A DNA stretch of 64,000 bases, from positions 3,111,501 through 3,175,500 of the forward strand of contig NC_083379.1 in NCBI RefSeq assembly GCF_031755915.1, in the 5' to 3' direction. This DNA is from Ziziphus jujuba (taxonomy: Eukaryota > Streptophyta > Magnoliopsida > Rosales > Rhamnaceae). Both the position numbers and the translations under genes were made by a program. The notes under the pieces are model-generated. The model had not been told where the DNA came from. It was given only the letters and a program-made list of their open reading frames with translations, and ran no database searches. Positions 29,008-40,738 of the stretch are shown here, piece after piece. Positions within the stretch are counted from its first letter, which is position 1; each line of letters opens with the position of its first letter.

Positions 29008-29034
29008 CCGTGCATCGTACGGGTACGTATCTAG
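29008..29034 (+). other. Helitron 3' terminal hairpin and CTAG end
   Basis: A stem of 6 bp (one G.T pair) with loop ATC is followed 8 bases later by CTAG and then T. Plant Helitrons end in CTRR after a short GC-rich hairpin and insert between A and T. This fixes the right boundary. Confidence 0.88.
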
Positions 29035-31956
29035 TTGAAATTCATAGAACCTAATTAAGCAAGCAAATCCACCACTTGCCCCTTAACCCCACCCCCCCAA
29101 AAAAAACAAAAAAAAAAAAATCTTTCTACTTAGGATCAATTCCAGGACAATGCTCAAAAGGGAAAAAATAAATGGAATAACAAAGATTGACCTTAGGGGG
29201 CAAAAAAAAAAAACAAAAAAAAAAAAAAAGAGAATGAACATACTAAAGACAAAAATTCAAAAAATCAAAAATCAAAAATCAAAAAAGATTTTTAGCTATG
29301 ATTTTTTGAAAAATCATCATCAAAAGGGAAAAAAGCCAACACTAGAATCTATAAGCCTTCATTTAGAACATTCCAAGGACAAGTAAAGAAACACGAAAAG
29401 GAATTTTGTTTTATGAAAGAAAAATCCACTTATAGGAAATTCTTATTTGTATATTCTTATTCTAAAATTATATTTCTATGTTTGGTCTAACCAAACCTCT
29501 ATATTTGGAGTCTAGAATCCAATAAAGTTAAAAAATTTATAAAAATTAAAAGTCCTCGTACGTTTTTCATGAAGATGAATATATATATATATATATATAT
29601 ATATTTTAACAAGACAATGTTAAATATTTTCCTTAACCTTATAATATTATTTTTGACGTTTTCCACCTAATGCATGTTTACATTGCATTGGCCATATATG
29701 TTTACCCTATATAAACACACGATGTTACAGCAAGAAAAATTTCGCTCCATTTGTTTAGTTTATTAGCGCGCACAGTGATTACTGCATCCACCAGCTTACA
29801 TCATTCAAGCATCTTTTATGTGTAGCAAAATTTATAAAATGAAGGGGGGGGGGGGGGGGGGGGGGAAATGAGGTCTCTAATGCGTTACAAACAGATGAAC
29901 TAATTTGAAGCAAACAAGCGCCCATAACTTTCAGGACCGTCATTCTCGCAAAAAATGAAAATGTTCCCTGAAAATCCCGCAATCATTAGCGACACAAGCT
30001 AAGCATCATCTTCATCTGCATGTTATTGAAATTATTAAACTCTCAATGCTTGAGAGAACATTTTATTCCAAATGTATCAAATAAACAAATAATTTCATAC
30101 ATATATATGAAGCAAATATGTAACACATTAAATATAAATAGCATTTATATGAACAAACATACATCTCTAATTAATATAGACAAGTATTCTTACCAACGTA
30201 AAGTGGGATAGAGTAAATAGAACATTGTGTAAAGAGTCTTAATAAAGGGTAGAGTCAAATTATTAGACAATATACCAATTTGACACAGCAAAAAGAAAAA
30301 TCTTTCCAATTAACAATTTTAATAATTGGCAAAGATGAGATGCTAGAAAGAACACTTAACAATAACGAATAAATAAATAATAAATAGCAAAACAAGGAAA
30401 AAGATTCAAGTTAGAGTAAATATGCTTGAGTTCTGGGTTCAAGATAACCGAAAAATAGCGTCCAAATCTTAAAGACCACCTACTCTGGCAATCCACTCAT
30501 CTTAAAACCATTAGTGTTGCATCTGTTATGTTTTTCAACTTGCACAATACCACATGCTAAAATCCAACCTCTAAAATGGAAAAACACCTTAGTGTTATCC
30601 CCCATAGTTTCATACAAGCAAAGAGGATTTGAAAGCAACCATGGAAACCACAAGTATTGCCAGACACAATACTACATGGCAAGCCCATCAAGTACTCGAG
30701 CAGAGACCACTTTAACCTCATATCATCACATGCTAATAGGATACTCCTACATCAGGAGTATTGGATCCTTACCAATGTGGCAAGGTCAAATCAAGGATAG
30801 AATCCCCTTGATCCACTTTATAGTGAAAGATCCATAGACATTGGGTGAGACAAAGGGAAGAAGGTGAAGAGGAATAAGAAGATTGAATTGAAGAAGTAAA
30901 CATTTTATAGAGAAAACAACTGGCATGTACTCAAAACATGTTCTCTAGTTTAAAACCACAATAATGTAGTTTAAAAAGTTTTTAAAAATAAAGGGAAAAA
31001 AAGAAAGTACAAAGCCAAACAAGAGCTAAATAACCTATAAAAAATAAATATTAAAAATTAGTATAATCAACTTCATTTTTGTAACTTGGAAAGCATGGTG
31101 GAACATGTCCACTTCATACATTAGGTTTCCAGAATATTAAAACGACACCAAGTGAGAACCACCAAAAGAATATAGTTACAGTTTCCCAGAGAACTTCCTG
31201 CAATAAAACCAGCATGATGGACAGCAGACTAGCTTACTAAGAGCAAGTCTCAGAAGATCACGTAGAAAATAAGGGCAACACAATGTCCAAGCACAAATTT
31301 CGCTTACAATACGGTCAGACAGTGATAACAAGTAGGTGAAGACCAAAATCAAAAAGAGAAAAACAATTGATGAGTGATCAACCAACTCTGTCAATGCCTA
31401 ATCTCAAACTTAAATAATCATCAATCATTGCTCAAAATTCAAGTTAAGGCTTTGCTTCCCTTTATTATTTGTGATACTAATTTCAATAAACTCAATCTCA
31501 AAGTCCCTCGGCTTTCACTTCAAATGACAATTCAATATCTACTATTTGATCGGTATTGCCCAACTCTAGAATTAATATCCATCTCTAATCCTAAAATTAT
31601 TACTTGAAAACCAAAATAGTTAAGACTTCCAAAGAAAAAACATGGGGTAGTTGCAAAAGAAACACTAAAAACTAGTATGAATTGTATCGTAATAACTAAA
31701 AAGTAATAGAATAGTTACGAAAACGAAAATAATAGGAAATGGAAGAGTCAATTTACGTTGCTTAAATTTTCTAACCCCAACCCACATCGTAAATAAGCAT
31801 GGCACAAAGGAGAAGAAGGACATCTAGGTCCTTCAAATACAAATTCCTGCAAATTGCGCTACCCTATATGAATCCAATCTTGATCATACAAAAAATAGTT
31901 AAAAAATTTGAGCGAAAAAGGAACTAATTTTGAATAGGAAAGAGAAAATTGACTAC
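29035..31956. other. intergenic region without a recognisable gene
   Basis: AT-rich with A-runs (29097-29120, 29204-29230), a (TA)n tract near 29580-29605 and poly-G. A perfect 8-bp-stem hairpin (ATACTCCT-ACATC-AGGAGTAT) lies at 30741-30761. A 107-codon plus-strand frame at 30514-30837 has no motif I recognise. The sequence around 30.5-30.9 kb looks like decayed repeat. Confidence 0.45.
29844..29865. repeat. 22-base poly-G tract
   Basis: An uninterrupted run of G in otherwise AT-rich DNA, a likely length-error site. Confidence 0.95.
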
Positions 31957-32320
31957 CGAAATAGCGACGCTCATTGGCAGCTTTGGCCTTCTCGAGCATC
32001 TTATCGAGGTTTTCCTGCAGCTTGGCATCCCATTTCACCAGCTGGTTTACGAACACTGCCCCAAGTCCCATCCCCAGCACGTGCTAAGGATCTGAATTAG
32101 ATAAACACCAAAATTTCAAGAATAAATTCAAAAATGAGAGAAATTTTAAACCCAAAAAAAAAAAAAGATTCTAAGGAAACAAACAGGGATAATTAGGGTT
32201 AGAAAAAAAAATTTGAGGGTAAATCGTACGGCGCATGTAAGGTAGCTTGCGGAGGGCATTGGAATACATCTGCATTCCTAATCCGAGCAGAGCTCCGATC
32301 ACCGTCGAACTTAGCAGCAT
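31957..32320 (-). pseudogene. small conserved plant membrane protein, probable nonsense lesion
   Basis: Exon 1 (32230-32320) encodes MLLSSTVIGALLGLG followed by QMYSNALRKLPYMR. Exon 2 (31957-32091) encodes HVLGMGLGAVFVNQLVKWD, then LQENLDKMLEKAKAANERRYF. I recall this as a short, highly conserved plant protein of unknown function with one or two hydrophobic segments and a charged helix, usually reading LPYMRHPWEHVLGMG. With normal GT-AG splicing the junction here reads RHP-stop-HVLG: the codons for WE appear as a single TAG (plus strand 32083-32085). The usual acidic C-terminal exon (DEDD) was not found. The gene lies just outside the inverted-arm element that starts at 32437. Either it is a pseudogene or splicing differs. 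Confidence 0.6.
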
Positions 32321-33250
32321 CGTTTCCCTTTTTTTTTTTTTGCCCCCCCGATTTCCCGCTTCTTCGCTCCAATCCAACACTCCTCGACCTTCTTCTTCAG
32401 TCTCTTTCTATTTATATATATATATATATATATATACAGAGAGGCTAGCTTGAGGACCGACCGCATGGGTTATATGCGGACCAAACATGTGATGAAATTT
32501 CCTGCCCTTCGATTTGCACTGCTGGCATTTACGGCCCAACTTCAAAGCAACTCTCACGTGAGAATGGCTGGCCAAATTTCCTCTGAGCCCTTCCCTTTCA
32601 CATTCTCGCTCTCACCAGCTCGAAAGGACTTTGGCAAAATTTCCAATCGCACCAGCAGCAACCAGCATTGCCATCCTTGCAAACCCACTAGATCGCACCA
32701 CCATTGCCACAGCATTGCCATCTTGCAAATGCACTAGCTCGCACCACGATTGCCACCCTTCTCTGTACCCACCAGCTCATAATCTTCTACTCTACATGTC
32801 TGTATTCTGGCTCTTCGTATCTGTGAGTGAGTGAGTTTATGTTTTGTAATTTTTTTTTTCGTTCTGTTTTTTATGTTGGTGATTTTATGTAGTCTTGCAT
32901 AGTTGAAATTGTTAAATGTGGGATTGTGATTTGGGTTGAGAAATAACTTGAACGAAGGCCAATCTTCATGATGATTTTCGAAAATTTAGAAAATGATACT
33001 TTTCGCAGAAAAAGCATGAATGTATGCATGTTGTTTTTCTTTCCTGGTGTATAAATACCACTGTTCACGCATACTGTTCATTGTGTAATAATCAATTCAC
33101 TTAGTATATCATAATACTAACACAAAAGAGATATTTACACCACTTGTTTTTTGAGTATACGAATGGCCAATCCATGCATGCTGTACAAGAGAAAATAAGT
33201 TTGTTATAATTGGAACACAAAGTAATTTTATTCTGTAATTCCTATATCTA

Positions 33251-33284
33251 CACACACACACACATACACACACACACACACAAA
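33251..33284. repeat. (CA)n microsatellite
   Basis: Imperfect CACACA tract inside the inverted-arm element. Confidence 0.85.
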
Positions 33285-33525
33285 GACATATGTATATATA
33301 TCCTATTGTGTTTTGTTTCCAAAACTGCTTAGTTTAGTCTTGAATAAGAACTTTGAATAATTATAATCCCCTTAATATGCATAAAACATAGAGTTAATAG
33401 ATTAAATTGATATCATTGCTTTCTATTTTTATTCTTTTAATAGCCTTTGCATAGATTAATGTTTACACACAGGTATTTTAGCCAAAAAAAAAAAATCTAA
33501 AAAAAAAAAGGATGTTTAACCACAG

Positions 33526-33930
33526 GTGAACAGTGCACGTGAACAGTGCACGTAAACAGTATCTCGGCAGCAACATAGTTCGGCAACAGCATCAGCGGCA
33601 ACACAGCAAGCTCGGCAGCAGTACCAGCAGCAATACAGCAGCACCAGCGACAGCACAAGCAGCAACACAGCAAGCTCAGCAGCACCAGCAGCAATACAGG
33701 AGCACTAGCAACAGCACCAGCAGCAACACAGCAATCTCGGCAGCAGCAACAACAAGCTCGGCAGCACCAGCAACAGCACCAACAGCAATACAGGAGCACC
33801 AGCAACAGCACCAGCAGCAACACAGCAAGCGCAGCAGCACCAGCAACAGCACCAGCAGCAATACAGCAGCACCAGCAACAGCAACAGCAGCAACACAGCA
33901 AGCTCGGCAGCACCAGCAATAGCCATGCAA
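33526..33930. repeat. CAG/CAA-rich imperfect repeat block
   Basis: A higher-order repeat of phrases such as CAGCACCAGCAACAGCACCAGCAGCAA, with intervening AGCTCGGCAGC. It starts next to a short tandem GAACAGTGCACGT. Every frame on both strands is open (Gln-rich, Cys-rich or Ala-rich), the hallmark of low complexity rather than of a gene. Confidence 0.85.
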
Positions 33931-34249
33931 GCTGTAACAATGAATAAACTAAACTAAGATTATTTGCTTTTTCCAAAGCCATGCAAGCTGTAATGAATTA
34001 TGGAAAGAGAGAGAGAGGGAGGCATGGCTGTACGGCAAGAGGTACAGATAAAGCTTCACCAAAATAGGAATCTGAACATCAACATAATAGAAACAAAACA
34101 TACAGCGAGCTTAACAGGATACATATGGTGCTACATAATTAGTTTACCAACTGAAAAAACATATATATTGCTTGACTACATTACTAGGCTAACATTTTAA
34201 AGAAAATAAATAATAAAAGTACAAGAAATATGACAGTCTTAATGTCATA

Positions 34250-34397
34250 TTAGTCGCTCTTCTTGGTATTTTTCTGAATTGCTTCAAGCATATTATTAGA
34301 TTTCTCCACTTGCAAAGATAAACGATGAAATTCACCGATAAGTACATCTATTTTTTCTAGTTTAGCTTCCCCTTCTTTTGCCCAAATGAATTTACCA
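34250..34397 (-). pseudogene. short coiled-coil reading-frame fragment, unrecognised
   Basis: The reverse strand reads FIWAKEGEAKLEKIDVLIGE then SLQVEKSNNMLEAIQKNTKK, ending at a natural stop (34250-34252). The amphipathic, charged helix pattern looks like a real C terminus, perhaps of a transposon accessory or captured gene. There is no start codon nearby and I cannot name it. Confidence 0.35.
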
Positions 34398-35394
34398 CTC
34401 TCGATAGTGGAAACAGTTGAAAATCAGGGGCAGGGCTGGCCGGTAGAAGCAGCCAAGTTTGAACTTTCAACAAGCCTATTTATTGATAAATCATATCTGG
34501 ATGTTGAGGGAACAAAAAGCTCTTCTCAATATGAAAAACAAATTAAACCATTTCGACACAGACCTTATCAATATTCATAGGGAACCAAAAAAAAAAAGTC
34601 AAAATAATTTAAATATTTTCCTCCACTGTTCTGGTAACCGATCTGAAACTATAGTAACACAGATTGCTGAATTTCATTTATAAAGAACAAAAACAAAGAT
34701 AAGCAAAAGGAAAATGATGAAAATCTGGGGTAGAGCTGGCCGGTGACCGATGGAAGCAGCAAAGAAGTTGCAGATTTTATCTGGGGTAGGGCTGGCATGG
34801 GTGGGGCTGAACGGCTATCCCAAGAATTGGAGATCGGTGGCTTGCAACGTCACTGGAATGGAGAAGAGAAACGAAGCTGCGAATGGGAGGAGAAATGGGA
34901 GGAGAAGAGAAGGGAATTTACAAATGGGAAATGGGAGATCTGGCCAGAGAAACAAAGCTGCGAATGGGAGAAGAGAAGAGAATTCTCAAGTGAGACTAGC
35001 TTTTGTCCAGGACTGTTGATGCCAAATGTGCAGATCGGAGGGCCCAATTTTAATCACATTTTTGGACCACACGTAAGGCATGCGGTCGGTCCTCAGGCTA
35101 GCCTCTCTGTATGGTGGTGCAATCTGATGGGTTTGCAAGGATGGCAATGCTGGTTGCTGCTGGTGCGATTGGAAATTTTGGCAAAGTCCTTTTGAGCTGG
35201 TGAGAGCGGGAATGTGAGCGGGAAGGGCTCAGGGGAAATTTGGCCAGCCATTCTCACGTGAGAGTTGCTTTGAAGTTGGGCCATAGATGCCAGCAGTGCA
35301 AATCGAAGGGCAGAAAATTTCATCACATGTTTGGTCCGCATATAACCCATGCGGTCGGTCCTCAGGCTAGCCTCTCTGTATATATATATATATA

Positions 35395-35516
35395 GGGAAA
35401 GTCTAGAGTAAGGATCGACCGCATGCATTCTTTACGGACCAAAAACGTGAGAGAATAAAGACCATTGGATTTTCATAAATATCTTACTATGTCATTTATG
35501 TGTATATATATATATA
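35395..35516. mobile_element. partial end of a related TIR element between (TA)n tracts
   Basis: The sequence GTCTAGAGTAAGGATCGACCGCATGCATTCTTTACGGACC resembles the terminus of the 32.4-35.4 kb element (GAGGACCGACCGCATG...GCGGACC). It sits between two (TA)n tracts but has no matching second arm, so it is a fragment or a one-ended relic. Confidence 0.5.
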
Positions 35517-35677
35517 CAGTCCGTCTATGGTGCGGACGGTCCTCATGCGGACCGTAGTATTGGTGACAGTTTTTCATAGTATTGGTGACGATTTTCTAAA
35601 AATCCATCGTTAATACTATGAAAAACCGTCACTAATATTGCGGTCCTTATGCGGACCGTCCTCACCATAGAATTTCC
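35517..35677. mobile_element. 161-bp foldback MITE inserted in (TA)n
   Basis: The element is a near-perfect palindrome. The left end reads CAGTCCGTCTATGGTGCGGACGG and the right end is the reverse complement with a few changes (CCGTCCTCACCATAGAATTTCC). The interior GTATTGGTGAC / GTCACTAATAT arms also pair. It is flanked on both sides by (TA)n, has no coding capacity, and shares the GCGGACCG motif with its larger neighbour. Confidence 0.85.
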
Positions 35678-35791
35678 ATATATATATATATATATATATA
35701 TAAATATATGTGTTAAGAATGGCTTTGGCACACCATATAAAAGGTAGGATTGTACTAAATACCCCAATTCCGTGTTTGGCAACGCTAACAT

Positions 35792-38559
35792 TGTAACACC
35801 CCGTCCCGAACCATGTCGGAATTTTTGCACGTTGACCGAGGTTGACTGTTGACCGTTGACCGAATGGGTTAAAAGTTGACTTTTTGACCCGATTGGAATT
35901 CTAGGTTGACTGAGGTACCGTTATGAAGTACACGTTGGCACGAGTTCGTAGACTAGTAGCATGTTGAAAACGGAGCTATGGTTTGAAAGTTATGAGCAAA
36001 ACAAGTTAAGGTCCAAATTGTCCAAGGGGTGCCGGAGTTGACTTTTTATTCATGTAAAGTTGAGCTTTGACTCATGCATGGTTGTAAAGTGCTAGTCGAT
36101 ACGGGACCGTAGACTAGCGGCACGTCCGATTTGGACATGTGGTTTGAAAGTTATGGACCTGTAGAGTTTTTCAAATACTGTATTATTTTAATATTATTTT
36201 TGAACGTGTAATGATGTGCCACGTGCGACTTAATGAAGGTGACCATGTGTCACCATGTTGAGAAGCCACATGTCAACCATGCTTGTTACCAAATTATTTT
36301 ATTATTGTTAATTGATATAATAATATTATTTTTAATATTATTTAATTAAATTATTTTATTTTCTTTTCTTTCTTTTTCTTTCTTTTTCTTTTCTTTTTTC
36401 TTTTTTTTCTTTTTCCCCATGTGGGAAAAAAGGGGAGCCCGCCCCGTTCTCCTTCTTCTTCTTCTTCTTCTTCTTCCTTCTTCTTCTTTTCTTCTTCCTT
36501 TCCTTTCCTTTCTCCCTCTCTGCCTCACCGTATTTTTAATTTCCGGCCACCCATTACCCACAAGCGTCAGCTAGTGATGAGCGGAGGGAGGAGGCGAGCT
36601 CGGCCGCCAATTTTCACGGTCACCGGCCGCCGGACGCGCTCCGATCGGGCCGGAGAAGCCGCCGGCCGGAAAAATTTCTCTCTCCTCTTTTCTTGTGTAT
36701 TCCGGCCAACCCAATCCAAATTTCCACCACTCTCCCCCTATTTTGGGTCCTTTGAGTCCAAATATGGCCTCCAATTTCCAAAATTCGAAGTGGTTTGTGA
36801 GATGCGAAGGAATCAAGACCGGCCGAAACTTTCCGGCCAAATTCTGGCCACCACCGGCGGAATTGGGGTCGATGGAGACCGGTAATGCGATCCTCGTTCC
36901 ACAAGCTTCGATTCGGTATATTATTTGACCATTTTTGTTAACGTTTGTGTTTGACCCCCCGGGTACCGGGTATTATTTATTCGAATAAAATATTAATTTA
37001 TTTGACTATGCGTGAATTGTGTTCTAGGAGCACCGGTGAGTCATGGAATTGATCCCATCGTGGATCATGGTTTAATTGCGTGCTCCAGGTGAGTGACCCA
37101 CCTTTAAAAATATTTTGGGCAATTAATTATGTTTAATTGGTATTTAAATTATGCTCATGTGGTATTAATTAGTTATGGTTTTATTGTGATTTAATTTATT
37201 TCGGTAATAATCGTACGTGGTTTAAGTATTATTTTTGGGCATAATTGGTTTAAATATTTTATGAAAATATTTGTTTAAATTGGTGGTTTAATTTTATAAT
37301 TATGCCCACGGTATTTTATTTGTTGAACATCGTATTACGAGAAAAATTATGGTTTGTTGGTTATCGATGTTTTCGTACCGGTTTGTTAAATATGGTAAGT
37401 GTAAAAATTTAATATATTTCCCACGGTAATTTTGGAAAACGGTACAGTTGGTTTAATAATTATTTTAGACGCACTCATATAGTATTGGTGTTCTGGTGTA
37501 TGTACACGTGGTTTACCGCGCAAGTATTATGTGGTTTAGCGCGCAAGTATTATGTCTCCCGTGGTTGCCATTGGACCGTGGGCAGGCAAGTTTGATATTG
37601 GCCACAGCCGCCCCTCCCTTGGCCGGGATGACGGTTTCAGCAACGGTACTATTGGGACGCCGAAGTGCCGTTTGCAAGTTTTTCTCTTTAATCTCCTCGC
37701 TAGTCGGTGCTCGGGATGCTGGGTATCGGAGGCCATCACTGGTATATGGTGTGGTGCATCAAGTGAAATTTTCAGATAAAGTTTCAAACCCCAAAAGTGT
37801 TCAAAAATTATTTATTATGATTTATTACATTTTAATTATATATTGGGGTATTTATTTATTTATTGTTTATCAAATGGTTTGATCCCTTGGTTTTTGGGAG
37901 GTACGAATATCGGGTTTTGTGAAAATATTTTAAAAGGGGAACTTTTCCAATGGAGTGAATAGTGAGGGTTTTGAGAGAAAATATTACTTCAATTGTTTAT
38001 TTATTTATTCATTTAATTGTTCGGTATTGATTAATTAAATCCCTTTATTTGGTATATTGTAAATATTAAAGGTGTTCAGTAGATAGGGTCACTCACTGAG
38101 ATGATTAGCATCTCACGTTTTTAAATTCCGTTCCCCTAGGTCCAGGTTGGAGACGTTGATTGTCCGGGGCGAGCCCAACGTCTCAGTTCGTTGCCGAAAG
38201 TCCAAGAAGTATTTCTTCCCTTTTTTCCTCTCCATCCTGTATTACTTCTTATCTGTCATTGTATAAATTCAACAATTGTTGTATAATGCTCTATATACTG
38301 TATTGGACATGTAGTTATTATTTATGCACTGGGCTGTTGTTATTGTTGTGAAGTGTTGTAAATTGTGGAAACAACTTGTAGTTTTGCGGAAGGAATAAGG
38401 GGATGTTTATAGAAGTGTGTTTTCAGTGCATGTAATTGTTGGTTAGTCCTACCCTTAAGGGAGGTGCTGCCGGATTTTCCGTTGGAAGGTTCGGTGGTAT
38501 TTTCCTGGGATCAGGGCTTGTGTAGAATTCTGGGGAAGAATTCTGGACGGGTCCTGACA
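35792..38559 (+). mobile_element. solo LTR no. 2 of the ~2.8-kb family
   Basis: It starts TGTAACACCCCGTCCCGAAC and ends CGGGTCCTGACA, flanked by AACAT (35787-35791 and 38560-38564). It contains a long CTT/T-rich pyrimidine block (36.36-36.53 kb) and a GC-rich segment whose reading frames are not genes. There is no internal coding region. Confidence 0.93.
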
Positions 38560-38564
38560 AACAT

Positions 38565-40733
38565 GATTGTCTGGGCACACAAAATGTTGTAGGCTTCACT
38601 ATTTAAGTGGATTAAAGTGCACGAAATAAATTCATGGGTTTGGGTTAATACCTAAGCGACTATTTCATTTTTTTTTATTTTTAAGAATAATGTAATTATT
38701 TTTTAAAAGTTACATGAGTAACATTAAAAAATGAATTTATTTTTCTAATTTATAAAAAAATTTATATGGATATTAATAATAAATTAATTTTTCTATTTTG
38801 AGTAATATTACTATTAAGAGAATTAAATGAATAATAGCAATCAATTTTAGTTTGACAAAGATATATATATATTTTTTTTTGCAAAATAAATTAAAGTATA
38901 ATATACTCCTACACAAAATGTTGTACAATATTAATACAGTTATATTAAACTTTGTACAGTATTGCTATAAAGTTCAATCCAGTTCGACAAAATTAATATA
39001 GTATAGTATTATGTATCAAACGTACTAGTTGCTTCTTTCTTGTTATATACCGTTAAAATAATTTTCAGAATCATACCATATTAATAGCTTTGATGTGGTT
39101 GTTTGTGATGTTAAACTCTTAATTCGCGCTAGTCGTCCACTATGGTGAGCCTCCTCGCTTCGTTCAACTTCGATATAAAATAATTTAATTTCTTTAGTTT
39201 ACCATAAATAAAGAGATGTGGAATAAACTGATTGAAATGAGAATAAAAATAATGGACTTCAAGAAAATAAAGTGTACAAGGAAGAAAAAGTAGAAAAGAA
39301 AATTCCATTATTCTTTGAGATTAATAAAAAACTTTCAAAAAAAAAAAATTGTTGAAACTTTTGGAAAAACTTAAAAATAACTTCGAATTTTTTTAAAAAT
39401 AAATACAAATTTCCCATATTATTAAATTTTTTTTTTTTTTTTTTGGGGGGGAACAAATTAACAATCATTTTAACTATTAGGTGCTATTTAATCCGACCAA
39501 ATATAAGGATAACACTAGTATAGCTTTTAGAAGTTCTATGCACTACCAAACGGGGCGTATCAACTTTAAGAGCACATCACATCCATAAAATTATAGCTTT
39601 TAATTAATTTAAATCAGCATTGATCTTTATAAACAGAGTCAGCCAAGGACTACGAGAACCGACCATTAGTATTGTGCTTAATTATGAGATCTTTAATTAA
39701 GAGAATATCCATGAAATTGTTCCTTTTTATTATTTAAAGATTTTTTTTATTCAATTAAGCATTCTTCTTTTAGAAAGAAATCCACGAACACAGTAGATTA
39801 GAAATTGCAATCAGTATTATCGTGTTCAATTAAGTGTCTAAAAGTTCTATGGCCCATTTCTTCATGTTTCACGTTAAAATTAATTATGCTAGACTTTCAT
39901 GATAAAAAGAAAACATCTTTAAAAAAATAAAAAAATAAATAAAAAATAAAAACTTTAGAAAAAGGTAAAACAACACAATACATTCAAATAGACCCCATAT
40001 GTGGGTCCCACATAGAAGATGTATCTTGGGAGTTTATTTATGAGAGCACTAGAAATTTGCTAAAAAACAGAGCAAAAGCAGACGTACGTACATAATTGTA
40101 CACAATAAATTACCCCATCAAAACATCTTCATAATTTAAAAGTAGAACCTTATTTACAGCCTCCGTATTACTAGAAAGGTGAAATTTCAAAATAATTTTA
40201 AATATATTAGTAGTTTTTATAAGTACATTAAACTTCTAAAACTCTTTTATATAAATAATTACTAATTCTTTCAACACCAATTAAATGTTAAAGAAAAAAA
40301 AACAAAAAAAGTAGGATCAAATCTTAATTTAGCTGGCTCTAAACTCAATGCATGAACTAAATTTAGATGAGTAGGTAGATGATATCGAATCCAAAGTTTA
40401 GTTAGCCTGGTTAAGGTCAAGCGACCAGTAATTATTTGTTCAAATTTGAAGAAATTTTATGAAGAAAAGAATATTGGAGAAGCTAGTTTTCTAGAGCATG
40501 TATGTTTTAGAGTTTTTTTTTTTTAATATATATATATATAATATATAAAATACATAGATAAAAACTGACATATTAACATTGTTGAATAGACATCCTAGCT
40601 GTTAGTGATGAAATTTATTGTTAAATGAGATGTTTAAAAACATGTGAAAATATCTAATGACCATAATCAATTGCAAACACCTTCCAAGTAATGTTTTAGG
40701 GAACCATCAATTAATGTCAAAAGAAGGATCACA
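38565..40733. other. AT-rich spacer between solo LTRs
   Basis: No gene was seen. Many A/T homopolymers (for example 39427-39444) and short TA tracts occur. It is presumably old intergenic sequence. Confidence 0.5.
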
Positions 40734-40738
40734 TGGGT

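Larger units (their letters stand above)
25600..29034 (+). mobile_element. Helitron B, internally deleted, with intact 3' terminus
   Basis: It begins with the same sequence as 16058 (TTTTGTGTTCTTACTC) and matches Helitron A to about 27470. It then jumps, at a short shared ATGGG/TGG, straight to the helicase start (27475-27485 corresponds to about 21900 in A), removing about 3.95 kb including Rep. The 3' end has a hairpin CCGTGC-ATC-GTACGG (29008-29022), 8 bases, then CTAG (29031-29034) before a host T: the standard Helitron 3' end. It is non-autonomous and decayed. Confidence 0.88.
32437..35378. mobile_element. non-autonomous TIR element with 268-bp arms, inserted in (TA)n
   Basis: The left arm 32437-32704 starts CAGAGAGGCTAGCTTGAGGACC. 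The right arm 35111-35378 is its reverse complement, ending in ...GCTAGCCTCTCTG, with only scattered mismatches. Both outer ends abut (TA)n tracts, so a TA-type target or a preference for TA microsatellites is likely. No transposase is visible. Inside are a CAG/CAA-rich repeat block (33.53-33.93 kb), a short coiled-coil frame (34.25-34.40 kb) and repeated GAATGGGAGAAGAGAAG stretches. A second copy of the right end lies just inside the right arm (35044-35109). The family is not one I can name. Confidence 0.75.

Noticed and set aside
30514..30837. 107-codon plus-strand frame
   Set aside because: No domain recognised. The surrounding sequence looks like decayed repeat, and a random open frame is likely.
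33526..33930. CRISPR-like array
   Set aside because: Repeats have no unique spacers and are trinucleotide-based. The DNA is plant nuclear.
33497..33982. 161-codon Cys-rich and 129-codon Gln-rich frames
   Set aside because: Low-complexity CAG/CAA repeat read in different frames.
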